64,000 bases of DNA. It comes from Coccinella septempunctata. Its lineage: Eukaryota > Arthropoda > Insecta > Coleoptera > Coccinellidae. The notes below the pieces were generated by a model, which did no database searches, was not told the origin of the DNA, and worked only from the letters and a program-made list of their open reading frames with translations. The number at the start of each line of letters is the position of its first letter. Within the stretch, counting starts at the first letter, position 1. Shown piece after piece: positions 11,797-21,179 of this stretch. The stretch lies in the NCBI RefSeq assembly GCF_907165205.1, contig NC_058194.1, positions 4,997,730 through 5,061,729 of the forward strand. Reading direction: 5' to 3'. The position numbers were made by a program, and so were the translations under genes.

Positions 11797-13858
11797 TCAG
11801 ACTGTTGAACTTTTTAAGTAAATAGGACATTTTCCGGCATCCCAGACAGCATGATCGAAATTCTTCAAATTGGCATTAAAACAATTTATACATTTTAGAA
11901 CAGTGCTTTTACAATTGTTCAAGGAATGATCACCGGCACATTTTGGGCAGGTCGTAGTGTTAGAACATTTTGATTGACCATGATTAAAGCCACTACAATT
12001 ATAACAAATCATTAATTCAGTTGCATCTAAGATGTCTAAAACACTGGTGTGTGCACTTGTCACTTTTTGCAAGCATCAACATTTCAGAAAATCGGGGATA
12101 TGGGATCAGTTTCGTGGCGGCGCCACCATGTCATTTGCTTCGTTTTATCCTTGTTCTATCAAAGGAAGTCCAAGATACTCTCTCGTTTTATTTTGTTTTG
12201 CGTTGATATCGAATATCGATCAACGAGTGCAAAATATGAACTGGCCCATTTTGACAGCTGTTAAGGAATATTTGTGATTTACAGTTCAATTTTCGTTGTA
12301 AAAACAAATTTGTCAACATTTCAACACTACCGAATAAGGGTTCAAAGGAGTATTTACTGTTCTTCTTCAAGATAATTTCCGTTTGACAACTTGAATTCGT
12401 GAGGGGGGTAATTCAATATGATTTTAATAAAACACAATTGAGTGGTCAAATATCCAATATATTCAGTTGATGGAAAGGTAATTTTCACTATATCTATTCA
12501 GGAAGAATATTTGAAGAACAAACTCGAATAGATTTATGTATTTCTGATTCTCAATACATGCTCACAATTCACATTACGTATTTCCAATACAGTTTCTTTG
12601 AAATATTGCTGAAGTTGCCATAAAACTTAGCTATATCCTTCCCGAATGTTCGTTCATCTGATTTTTTCTGCCTCAAATTCCAACAACACCGAATTATTAG
12701 CTGAAGTTCTTGATTGTCCATACAGAAACCTAAACTTACTGAACGACATGTTGAATAAATGAATGTTCTACACCCCTTTCTCGAAATTAATACATTTTCA
12801 CACACCAATAATCGCTTATAAATACAACATATTCGTTAGTCGTAGGAAAGTATTCAAATTATTTTCAAATATCAATTGACAATGCTCTGTCAAATTCTAA
12901 ACAGCGCTACCTACAGTGGGAAAAACGAAATTGATCCGATATCCCCACGAAATTAAAAACAATATCGAATCAGTGAATACACCAGAGTTTTAGACATCTT
13001 AGTTGCATCATAAACGGCACAAACGTCAAAATTCACAAAAAGTTTTCCCCGCTTTATAACCATAGAATGAGTATAGGTATCCATTTCAATCACCGCCTGA
13101 AAAATCTCGGAATTCTTCTGTGTGGCCCAAGTTTTCAAAACTCTCAGATGAGATGTTTCAGAAATAACATTATTTTGACCTCTTAAAAACTTTACAATAT
13201 CCTCGGCTTTATAATTTTCGTCAAGACCAACAATTTTTACTTTAGGAAGGAATTTCTTCACATCAGACACTCGATAATCAGGTGAAAGTTTCTCACGAAC
13301 AATTTTCTTAATGTTATTAGCACCCTCGGAATCCTCACAGCTGATAAAAAGACCACCATCCTTGATTTACTTTACCTGTGAAACCTTCAGATTCAACTCC
13401 ACTGGATCTATGTTCTTCATTATGTCGCGCTTCGTTATGGAATTAGCTTGACTGGTGTCCCTGGGTTTGACAACAACCATTGATTTGGACTTAACGGCAC
13501 TCGAATAAGTAGAAGGTTCTATAGAATGAGGTGTAGAACGAACTTTCGAGATAGCCTCATCAGCCTGACTAGTAATTTTCAGTAAAAACTCATTGAACAT
13601 GTCCTTAAATCCACCAAGCATTTGGTTCAGCTTGGAATCAAATGATCCTTTAATATATTCCTCGTACCTATTACGTACTTTATAACAACAAGGGCAATAC
13701 CAACAGAACCCGGGTGTTTTCAAACATTGCAGACTATCCGAGGGAATTCCCACACATTTGGCCTGATAAGTTTTTCCGCACATTCCAGAGCATATGATGC
13801 TCGGCGATTTTCGACGATCGAAATTCTCATTACAATGTCCGTAAATAGACATTGTCAA
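11797..13858 (-). pseudogene. CR1-like ORF1 with PHD finger and zinc knuckles, split by a MITE
   Basis: ORF1 encodes the RNA-binding, gag-like protein of the element. Its N-terminal 60 residues (13858 down) hold a PHD-like Cys/His pattern (CSGMCGKTYQAKCVGI, then CWYCPCC). An unrelated coiled region follows, and the frame breaks near 13370. The middle part is at 12953-13270. A MITE with an 8-bp TSD then interrupts the gene. The C-terminal part at 11797-12020 has CCHC knuckles CYNCSGFNHGQSKC and CPKCAGDHSLNNC. Removing the MITE brings the DAT and ELMICYNC segments together, which supports a single original gene. It is inactive. Confidence 0.75.
12028..13001. mobile_element. MITE with 8-bp TSD inside CR1-like ORF1
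   Basis: The termini TAAGATGTCTAAAAC (12028) and the complement at 12987-13001 are inverted repeats. Similarity continues, less perfectly, for roughly 80 bp on each side, including GGGATATnGGATCAnTTTCG. GTTGCATC is duplicated at 12020-12027 and 13002-13009. An 8-bp TSD fits hAT or P-type elements, but the terminal bases are not diagnostic. No transposase is present. Confidence 0.82.
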
Positions 13859-13990
13859 TTATTGATTTCCGAGTGATACGAAGAGAGGAAATATACGATT
13901 TCGTACCTTAAAGATCACTTAACAAATTTGGGCAAGATTTATAACAATTGGTGCAGGAACTAACCCGAACTTTAACTCAAAACTACGAGA

Positions 13991-14585
13991 TCATCAATAC
14001 ACGTCTTGTTAATGTTAACATTCAGAATTAATTCACCCAAACAGAAAATTCTCGAATGCCACCACTTTTTTGGGTCTTCAAATAGAAGGAAATTCTTTGT
14101 CATCTTCTTCATTCACAATCTTTCTGATTGCGGAAATATTCAGCTGCAATGATAAGTCGTTTAGATTCAGATGAAACAATAGGTAAATTCTCTTACATTG
14201 AATATGTTCGCTACGTATTGTGGATTTTTGAATATCAGGGAATAACTATTTAAATGAGCGAACCTGAATTCTAAACAGCACTTCCTGAAACCCTGTCTCT
14301 TTTTGTCAATCACTTTCGGCATTTTCGTAATAAAAATTGATATTAGTTGTGGCAACGGCGATATGACATTAACGACATTTCATGAGTGCCAACCTTACTC
14401 CGTTCTAGTTACAAAAACTTGTGAAAATTATTTCATGGCCAACCGACTGCTTAAATGAATGTGAATGGAGTATATGTGGGTACGCCAATTAGACACGCGG
14501 GATGAGCGACTGACTGTTTTTGAATCGCGCGACTCCAACAATCAGTTGGACGAACGTCAATTATAACTATAATTATAATTAGAAC
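13991..14585. other. Unassigned AT-rich sequence
   Basis: Part may be the 5' leader of the CR1-like element. I see no other feature before the Penelope TSD at 14586. Confidence 0.35.
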
Positions 14586-14602
14586 ATAAAAATATAGATT
14601 AA

Positions 14603-15488
14603 AATAATTTTCGCAGGAATTTGGACAAATTTTTATTCGTTATCCTTTTAGTACATCGCCAACGTTTCGAATCGGTTGTGATTCTTTCTCAAGGCTGCAA
14701 TGTCAAAATAAAACTAGAAACAGATAAAAACGACCTAGAGACGATCTACCACTCACCTCGTATTTCATCGGATTGAATATCGTCAATTTTATTAAAATAA
14801 TTGTATAAGTATCTCGAATTGAATTTCATTCAATCTTCAAGTGGTTTATGTGTTGTTAACACGACATGGGTAAACAGAATCGTCTCACGGTACGTTCCAC
14901 AAATCGCAATGAGTGACATGGAGATGACATTCAACTCTCCCATAAAACATTATATATGTTCGTTAAAATATCACATCTCGGGTAAAAAACAATAAGGTAA
15001 AAACAACAATGGTAATATACAACTTAACAACTAAATCAAAACATTTTGTTCTTGGTGGATGCACCTTAGACACATTCAAATGACTTTCACCATAAAATAC
15101 CAAAATGAACAAACAACACAAACATCGAGGCTCCGAAAGCTCTCAGTTGTATCCATAATTAAGAATCACCATTTTGAGTCACTGAACCCCAGCATTGCCC
15201 AATATAAGACTATCATACACCAAACTGAGATGTTGGACGTCTTCCCTATAGTTTACTGTGTTGTTGGACCTTATGTGCACCATTTCACTAATTAGCCGTC
15301 TACCGTAGATAGGTTCGTAATCCAGAACTGTGACCTCCGAGAAGTTGAATTTATGTCCTTCAGCATGGACGTGTGCAGCGAGAGCCGTTCCCTGTGTTAT
15401 GTGAGATTTTTCTGCATCATTTTTATGTTGTCTTATCCTCTCCTGTAGTAGTTGTTTTGTCTGGCCTATGTAGCATTTTGTGCAGTTA
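14603..15488. repeat. Left inverted arm of PLE-A
   Basis: Reverse complement of 17690-18573 with almost no visible differences apart from the ends. The near identity implies a recent origin or gene conversion. A transcript across both arms would form a very long duplex. Confidence 0.85.
14652..14693 (-). ncRNA. Degenerate hammerhead-like motif in PLE-A 3' region
   Basis: On the minus strand CTTGAGAAA is followed by a 5-bp stem II (GAATC at 14680-14684 and GATTC at 14669-14673), a GAAAC box (14664-14668) and GTTGG. The GAAA half and stem II match a hammerhead, but the CUGANGA half is CUUGAGAAA, so self-cleavage is doubtful. PLEs are known to carry hammerhead motifs in their terminal repeats, which supports descent from one. 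Confidence 0.5.
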
Positions 15489-17659
15489 TTGCATTCTATT
15501 TTATAAACAATTTCTGATTGCTGTAAAATTGGTGTTCTTTCTTTTAGTTTTGTGTAAAATTTCATCTTATTATTGAGAACATTATAGAATGCTGCAGCAC
15601 CATTGTATTCGCGGAAAATTCTTTCAATCTTATATGACAATGTAGGATAAAATACTAGTTTGAAATATTTTTTAGTTGTTATATGTTGTGATGTTAATGT
15701 GCTCTGTGATGTGCTCACCGTCTCTACGTCCGTGTCGATGTTCGATCTGATAGTACGTTTCGCTCTATTGTAGATGTTTATACAGGTTTTTATGTAGTAT
15801 GTTGGATAGTTGTTCTGTTTCAGGATTTCAGTCACTTTATTCAAGTTATTTATTCTATATTCCTCATCGCTCAGAGAAATCGCTCTATTTATCAAATTTC
15901 CTGCTATATTCCTCTTTTGTGAGAAGCTGTGATTGGAATGGAAATTTACGCACCTACCCGTGTTGATCGGCTTCGTGTACCAATTTGTTTTCAATCTATT
16001 TTTCTCTCTGATGATTAATATGTCCAAAAATGGAATACTCCGGTTCTTTTCTCTTTCTAGGGTAAACCTTATTTTCTGGTGGAATGAGTTAAAAACGTTC
16101 AGAGTCTCTTCAATTTTTTCTTTAGGTATCAATAGTAATGTATCATCAACATAGAGTTTTATTAGAGGGATATGGAAATTCAACTTTGATATCACATACG
16201 TAAACAAAGCGAGCATAACTAATTTCGCAAATGTCGAGCTCGCCGGGGAACCCATTGCTGTACCCTCTATTTGATCATAGAAAACACCCTCAAAAACAAA
16301 GTACCCTCCTTCAAAACATAAATCTACAAGATGAACAAATTCTTTCCTTCTCAAATTCGTGAAGTTTTTAATATAGTGCCATTGACCTTTGATTGTTTTG
16401 ATGACCAATTCTTTCGGAATGTTTGTAAACAAAGAAATTACATCTAGTGACACTAATTCATAACCATCCGGTACTACTGTTGATTTCAGTTCTTCAACCA
16501 ACATGAATGAGTTTTTAACATCGAACACAGAGGTTGATAGAACATCACTGAGTATTTCGTGTAGGAATTTTGCAATTTTGTAGCTGGGAGATTTTATGCT
16601 ACTAACTACAGGTCTTAATTTTACTTCTCTTTTATGGGTTTTCCTAAGGAAGTATATTTTCGGTGCTACATTATTATACGATATTAGCATCTTGTACTGT
16701 GATTCTGTTATGATCGAGTCTTTCTTAAGTAGTTTTAAGTAATTATTAATTTTGTTCTGGATTCTTTTGGTTGGGTCAGATGGTAATGCCCTGTATGTTG
16801 CTCCATCATTCAGCATTTTTTTAGCCTCTGTAACATATTCGTCTTTATACATTATTACCGTGGTGTTACCTTTATCTGAGTTTCCTATGATTATTTCCGG
16901 GTGTTCCTTGATGAATCTTCCAGTTCGTATAAAGTGTTGTTTGAATGGGTCTTTGGGTTGTCGGTTCATTCTCACAAAGTTGTTGATTATTCCAACGCAT
17001 CTTCCTCTGACCTGGTTTCTCTCATCCTCATCTTGAAATGTTGTTTGTGTGAAATTTTCTATATCTTTGATTAGTTGAAGTTTTGGAATGTGATCAGGTA
17101 TAATCCCATGTTTCGGTCCGAGTCCCAAAATTAGTTTTACTTCTTCAGGAATCGCGACGTCGGTGTAATTGTTCACGAATCGGTCTGACTGTATAGCACC
17201 CACAGGGTGTCTCTGGTCTACAATTAGTCTATCGAGCTTTTTAATATTTTCGGTTTTGACTCTCTGGAATACTTTCTGAAAATTTCTGATTCCTGCGCCT
17301 GTAATCGCACTATATGTGGTACTGTTCACTTTGTCTACCACCCATTCTTGCGCTTTTCTCAGTTTTTGTTCCGTGTTATCTCTTTTCCAAATGGATATCT
17401 TGATTTCTATATTCAAAATTGACCTACGGAACTTTTTCATGGTCCTGTCAACCAAATATGAATAAGGATGTTCCTCCAGTTCCAGTGTATAAACCTGTCT
17501 GATATTATTTATTATATGTGATGGGAACACCTCCTTTGATCTGCATTGCAACAGGAAAATCACTCTGTTACTCAGTGACGCTAGTTTCCTGTTCAAATTG
17601 ACAATATTTTTGCATCGAGAAAACACATCATCACCGTAAGTATGTCTGATGTGACTCAT
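15179..17659 (-). CDS. Penelope-like reverse transcriptase with GIY-YIG endonuclease, intact ORF
   Basis: An 826-residue protein, close to the usual PLE length. The start chosen is the Met of MSHIRHTYGD at 17657-17659, because codons upstream of it (to 17800) lie in the antisense arm of the inverted repeat. RT landmarks: SDKGNTTVI near residue 261, LDVISLFTNIP near 404, GTAMGSPAS near 466, the active site YVDDTLLLIP near 503, and FLDILI near 544. The C-terminal GIY-YIG domain begins near 719 (YKIECNN, CYIGQT) with RIRQH, HAEGH and the SEMVHIR stretch holding the expected Glu and later Asn. No stop or frameshift is visible, so this is the one apparently complete autonomous-type gene in the window. 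Activity is inferred only from the open frame. Confidence 0.92.
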   Translation of the reverse strand: MSHIRHTYGDDVFSRCKNIVNLNRKLASLSNRVIFLLQCRSKEVFPSHIINNIRQVYTLELEEHPYSYLVDRTMKKFRRSILNIEIKISIWKRDNTEQKLRKAQEWVVDKVNSTTYSAITGAGIRNFQKVFQRVKTENIKKLDRLIVDQRHPVGAIQSDRFVNNYTDVAIPEEVKLILGLGPKHGIIPDHIPKLQLIKDIENFTQTTFQDEDERNQVRGRCVGIINNFVRMNRQPKDPFKQHFIRTGRFIKEHPEIIIGNSDKGNTTVIMYKDEYVTEAKKMLNDGATYRALPSDPTKRIQNKINNYLKLLKKDSIITESQYKMLISYNNVAPKIYFLRKTHKREVKLRPVVSSIKSPSYKIAKFLHEILSDVLSTSVFDVKNSFMLVEELKSTVVPDGYELVSLDVISLFTNIPKELVIKTIKGQWHYIKNFTNLRRKEFVHLVDLCFEGGYFVFEGVFYDQIEGTAMGSPASSTFAKLVMLALFTYVISKLNFHIPLIKLYVDDTLLLIPKEKIEETLNVFNSFHQKIRFTLEREKNRSIPFLDILIIREKNRLKTNWYTKPINTGRCVNFHSNHSFSQKRNIAGNLINRAISLSDEEYRINNLNKVTEILKQNNYPTYYIKTCINIYNRAKRTIRSNIDTDVETVSTSQSTLTSQHITTKKYFKLVFYPTLSYKIERIFREYNGAAAFYNVLNNKMKFYTKLKERTPILQQSEIVYKIECNNCTKCYIGQTKQLLQERIRQHKNDAEKSHITQGTALAAHVHAEGHKFNFSEVTVLDYEPIYGRRLISEMVHIRSNNTVNYREDVQHLSLVYDSLILGNAGVQ

Positions 17660-17689
17660 TAATCCCCCTGGTATCAAATTTCGATTACT

Positions 17690-18573
17690 GCACAAAATGC
17701 TACATAGGCCAGACAAAACAACTACTACAGGAGAGGATAAGACAACATAAAAATGATGCAGAAAAATCTCACATAACACAGGGAACGGCTCTCGCTGCAC
17801 ACGTCCATGCTGAAGGACATAAATTCAACTTCTCGGAGGTCACAGTTCTGGATTACGAACCTATCTACGGTAGACGGCTAATTAGTGAAATGGTGCACAT
17901 AAGGTCCAACAACACAGTAAACTATAGGGAAGACGTCCAACATCTCAGTTTGGTGTATGATAGTCTTATATTGGGCAATGCTGGGGTTCAGTGACTCAAA
18001 ATGGTGATTCTTAATTATGGATACAACTGAGAGCTTTCGGAGCCTCGATGTTTGTGTTGTTTGTTCATTTTGGTATTTTATGGTGAAAGTCATTTGAATG
18101 TGTCTAAGGTGCATCCACCAAGAACAAAATGTTTTGATTTAGTTGTTAAGTTGTATATTACCATTGTTGTTTTTACCTTATTGTTTTTTACCCGAGATGT
18201 GATATTTTAACGAACATATATAATGTTTTATGGGAGAGTTGAATGTCATCTCCATGTCACTCATTGCGATTTGTGGAACGTACCGTGAGACGATTCTGTT
18301 TACCCATGTCGTGTTAACAACACATAAACCACTTGAAGATTGAATGAAATTCAATTCGAGATACTTATACAATTATTTTAATAAAATTGACGATATTCAA
18401 TCCGATGAAATACGAGGTGAGTGGTAGATCGTCTCTAGGTCGTTTTTATCTGTTTCTAGTTTTATTTTGACATTGCAGCCTTGAGAAAGAATCACAACCG
18501 ATTCGAAACGTTGGCGATGTACTAAAAGGATAACGAATAAAAATTTGTCCAAATTCCTGCGAAAATTATTTTA
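17690..18573. repeat. Right inverted arm of PLE-A
   Basis: Carries the C-terminal GIY-YIG coding end (from CYIGQT onward to the stop) and the 3' UTR in plus orientation, ending with the hammerhead-like motif. The join with the minus-strand ORF lies at about 17690. Confidence 0.85.
18478..18520 (+). ncRNA. Degenerate hammerhead-like motif, inverted arm of PLE-A
   Basis: This is the exact inverted counterpart of the motif at 14652-14693: stem II GAATC/GATTC at 18489-18493 and 18500-18504, GAAAC at 18505-18509. It has the same divergent CUUGAGAAA half. Confidence 0.5.
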
Positions 18574-18879
18574 ATGTTTATAATATGGACGTAACCAATA
18601 ATCGAAAAATAAAAATATAGGATGACAAGTTCTCATCAGTTTTTTCCTAGCGGCCTTTCCTACGGATATACCGTCTCCTAAATAACGCTAATGAAAATCC
18701 ATTTTACTGGAATAAATTTTAAAATAATCGAATAATTCAACACTGCCCTCAAATTTAAATTAGCTTGTTTAGTTTTCCAGAGGCAGCACATGATCTAATG
18801 AAAACATCAAATTGCCCCACACTACTTCTCGCCCTATGAATTCCACAGGTTGTCTCGCAACACTCAGAATAATTATATA

Positions 18880-19560
18880 GATTTTAATTCTCTGACCCCA
18901 ATGACCTACTCTAAACATGCCCCCTGGTCCAGATATCCACCGAAGATCACCACAAACTTACAACGATATAATAAACACCAAACTCATCCCACAATTCTAA
19001 AACAATCTTTCCTTGAATTGAAAAACAACGGGAAATTTGATGAGGAATTCCAGAATGATGCATCTTAAGATGAACACGGAGTTGCATGCTCAAAAATCGA
19101 CAAGCACAATAATCCAGTATCCTTCAAACTTCCACCTACCTGTAGCATTCATACAGGTGAACTGTTCGCAATCTACAAGTCACGATTCAGCACCATGACG
19201 CCAGGCCGCCATATCGCAATATTCACGGACACTTTATGCTCAATTCAGGCGATATCCAACATCTACTCCAAGAACCCACTTGCACAAAAAATTCAAGAAC
19301 GATGTCATACACACAAACACGACAAAGACATCTAAACGACCATAATTTGGATGCCATAGCATTTTGAATGAAATGAAGCTGTAGACAGAACCGTGAAACT
19401 GGCACGATCCTCTGACCTTCCCATTACAATTCAGCTGCACTCAGACAATAAAATTGAGATCCCTTCAAAACTGGCAATTTCAGTGGAATAGCAGCAACAA
19501 GAAGCTACGCACAATCCAACCCGAAATCGATTCCCCGTTGAAAATCAGTCTGAATAAAGA
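18880..19560 (+). pseudogene. LINE fragment with RNase H domain
   Basis: Broken frames spell the RNase H domain found at the C-terminus of I, R1 and LOA-type LINE proteins. FQNDAS gives the first Asp, IHTGELFAIYKS the Glu, and IFTDTLCSIQAI the second Asp; after a lesion, NEAVDRTVKLA follows. Just before it, HAPWSRYPPKI and a basic linker resemble the RT-RNase H connector. Stops at about 19066 and 19335 and the missing RT show it is a relic. Confidence 0.6.
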
Positions 19561-19589
19561 AGACAAAATTGTACTATACTATATTATCC

Positions 19590-19858
19590 TGATTCTCCGT
19601 AGGTACCGAAGTACCCCTCAGAAGCTCCGTGAGCTTGTGCGAGTTCGGAGAACCAGTTGTGTTCTGTGTAGGCTTTGTTACTGTGTCCTTACGCCACCTT
19701 AGGCACAGCACTGTTAATTTGAACCCAACAGTGAATGGTGGCCCATACCCGTATCGACTAGAAAATTTCGTCCCTAGCCCGGGATCGAACTCAATACCTT
19801 GCGGTTGCAATTTACCGAGCCGACGCTCTAACCACCAAGCTACAGACGCTATAATGTA
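19590..19858 (-). mobile_element. tRNA-derived SINE
   Basis: On the minus strand the 5' part (19858 down) reads as a tRNA-like head. The A box is at TAGCTTGGTGGTTAGAGC and the B box at GAGTTCGATCCCGGG, spaced as in a polymerase III promoter. The acceptor ends do not pair, so it is not a working tRNA gene. A ~200-bp body follows and ends in AT-rich sequence at about 19575-19590. Boundaries are approximate and no TSD was fixed. Confidence 0.7.
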
Positions 19859-19859
19859 A

Positions 19860-20585
19860 TGAGAAGATTTAGAATAGCCCACACCAGGTGGTTCAAAAGC
19901 ATATGAGTGTACTGACAAAAAAGATGAATATTATTTTGTAAAGTGCAACTGAAATTTTTTTATGAAACTGAGCAAAAAATTGACAAATGTGTTATTTTTT
20001 TCGATTAACCAGTCCTCTGAATGATGAAATTAATAAAATTGACCACATATTTTTACTAGAAACTATCATCAGGTGCCATATTTGACATTTTCACTATCAG
20101 TGAATGCCATTCCAAACTTAATTCATAAGTAATAATCCTCACCTTTTCAATACTCGTTAATGAGGCCAAGAGAAATATACCTCTCCAGATCATGATGTTT
20201 AGATTTTATGATTGGAGTTGATCAACAGCATTCTGAACTAGCGGAAAAATAGAGCTCATCGAATTTCCCATCCTGTATTCTCAGTAAATATCGTGAGCAT
20301 TAATTGGTACCTACACAGTGAACGTACTTAAAAATAATGGACGCATATTTGCAATAAACCGATTCATTTATTTACGGTAATGATTAATATTCTAATCGCT
20401 ACTCAAGAAATCATATTTTTATTTCTTCCTATAAATACTCTCATTAAAGATAAGATCGATAAAAGTGACTGCAGTTTGCAAACTCATGGAGATGAATAGC
20501 TATAACTGAAAACTGAAACACGAATTATGTTCCTGCAATTTATTTCAGATCCATTCGAACTAGCAATGGAAAATTTTATACAAAT
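19860..20585. other. Intergenic stretch, nothing recognised
   Basis: No supported gene, RNA or repeat boundary is visible. Confidence 0.4.
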
Positions 20586-20599
20586 CAAGTAGCTATAAG

Positions 20600-21005
20600 A
20601 TATTTATTTGTATGAATGCCTGACTTATTTCTTCAGAAACAAGGCCAGTTTTACGATACATATGCCAGACCATAAATATGAGACAAGAACTCTAGATTTC
20701 AATTACCCTAAGCATAGGTTGACACTGACAGAAAAACATCCTTCATACATGTGTATTAGAGTTTATGATAGATTACCTAATGAAATCGAGAGAATTGATA
20801 ATTTTAATTCATTTAAAAAGAAAGTAAAACAAATGCTTATAAGCTTAGAACCCTACTCTCTGCTAGAGTATTTTGATGTTCAGTAGGGGTAGGGAGTATT
20901 TTTATTTGCGGTTTTTGTTGACACTATTTAGTTGTGTGTGTAGCATAAATGTATTTGTGCTGTACATGCTTCGAAATAAAGACTGTTATCTATCTATCTA
21001 TATAT
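20600..21005 (+). mobile_element. 3' end of a 5'-truncated LINE
   Basis: The frame at 20608-20886 ends in a typical Jockey/CR1-group RT tail: YETRTLDFNYP, a basic patch, RVYDRLPNEIERI, then FKKKVKQMLI. A short 3' UTR follows with AATAAAG at about 20976, and a (TCTA)n tail at about 20985-21005. The rest of the element is missing. Confidence 0.65.
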
Positions 21006-21179
21006 CTATTTTCTACAATGTTGAAAGAATTTACAAAGCTTTCTCAGGAGCTAGTAAGGAACGTCCGGTTTTTTTTTTTTTTTTTGGTGTAGCAGGGGGA
21101 AAATCTGCTGGGATTTATGTGTTTATCCTCTATTGGATTAACACTTTATTGAATTTTTCAATAAGTTTCTGTTGTTATT

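Larger units (their letters stand above)
8818..13990 (-). mobile_element. CR1-like non-LTR retrotransposon, decayed
   Basis: It reads on the minus strand: a PHD-type ORF1 (5' part at about 13858), zinc-knuckle region, ORF2 with endonuclease and reverse transcriptase, then a pentanucleotide tail at 8818-8862. A 974-bp MITE (12028-13001) splits ORF1. The 5' boundary is not defined by a TSD and is placed only approximately from the position of ORF1. Frames are broken in both ORFs. Confidence 0.75.
14598..18608 (-). mobile_element. Penelope-like element PLE-A, near-complete, inverted-arm structure
   Basis: A perfect 12-bp TSD, ATAAAAATATAG, lies at 14586-14597 and 18609-18620. The element carries one long minus-strand ORF and has ~885-bp inverted arms: 14603-15488 equals the reverse complement of 17690-18573. 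The arms cover the 3' UTR and the end of the GIY-YIG domain. So a 3'-terminal copy in opposite orientation abuts the 5' end of the full unit. Partial inverted or tandem 'pLTR' copies are a known trait of Penelope elements. The preserved TSD implies one insertion event for the composite. Confidence 0.88.

Noticed and set aside
13540..13570. CTGATGAGGC...GAAAG on the minus strand, resembling a hammerhead core
   Set aside because: No proper stem II adjacent to the core and no stem I or III; it lies in CR1 ORF1 coding sequence. Chance match.
17660..17800. N-terminal 47 residues of the longest PLE-A frame
   Set aside because: They are the antisense reading of the endonuclease region in the inverted arm, also seen at 15373-15576, so not native protein.
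19775..19858. tRNA gene on the minus strand
   Set aside because: A and B boxes are present but the acceptor stem does not pair; it is better explained as the head of a SINE.
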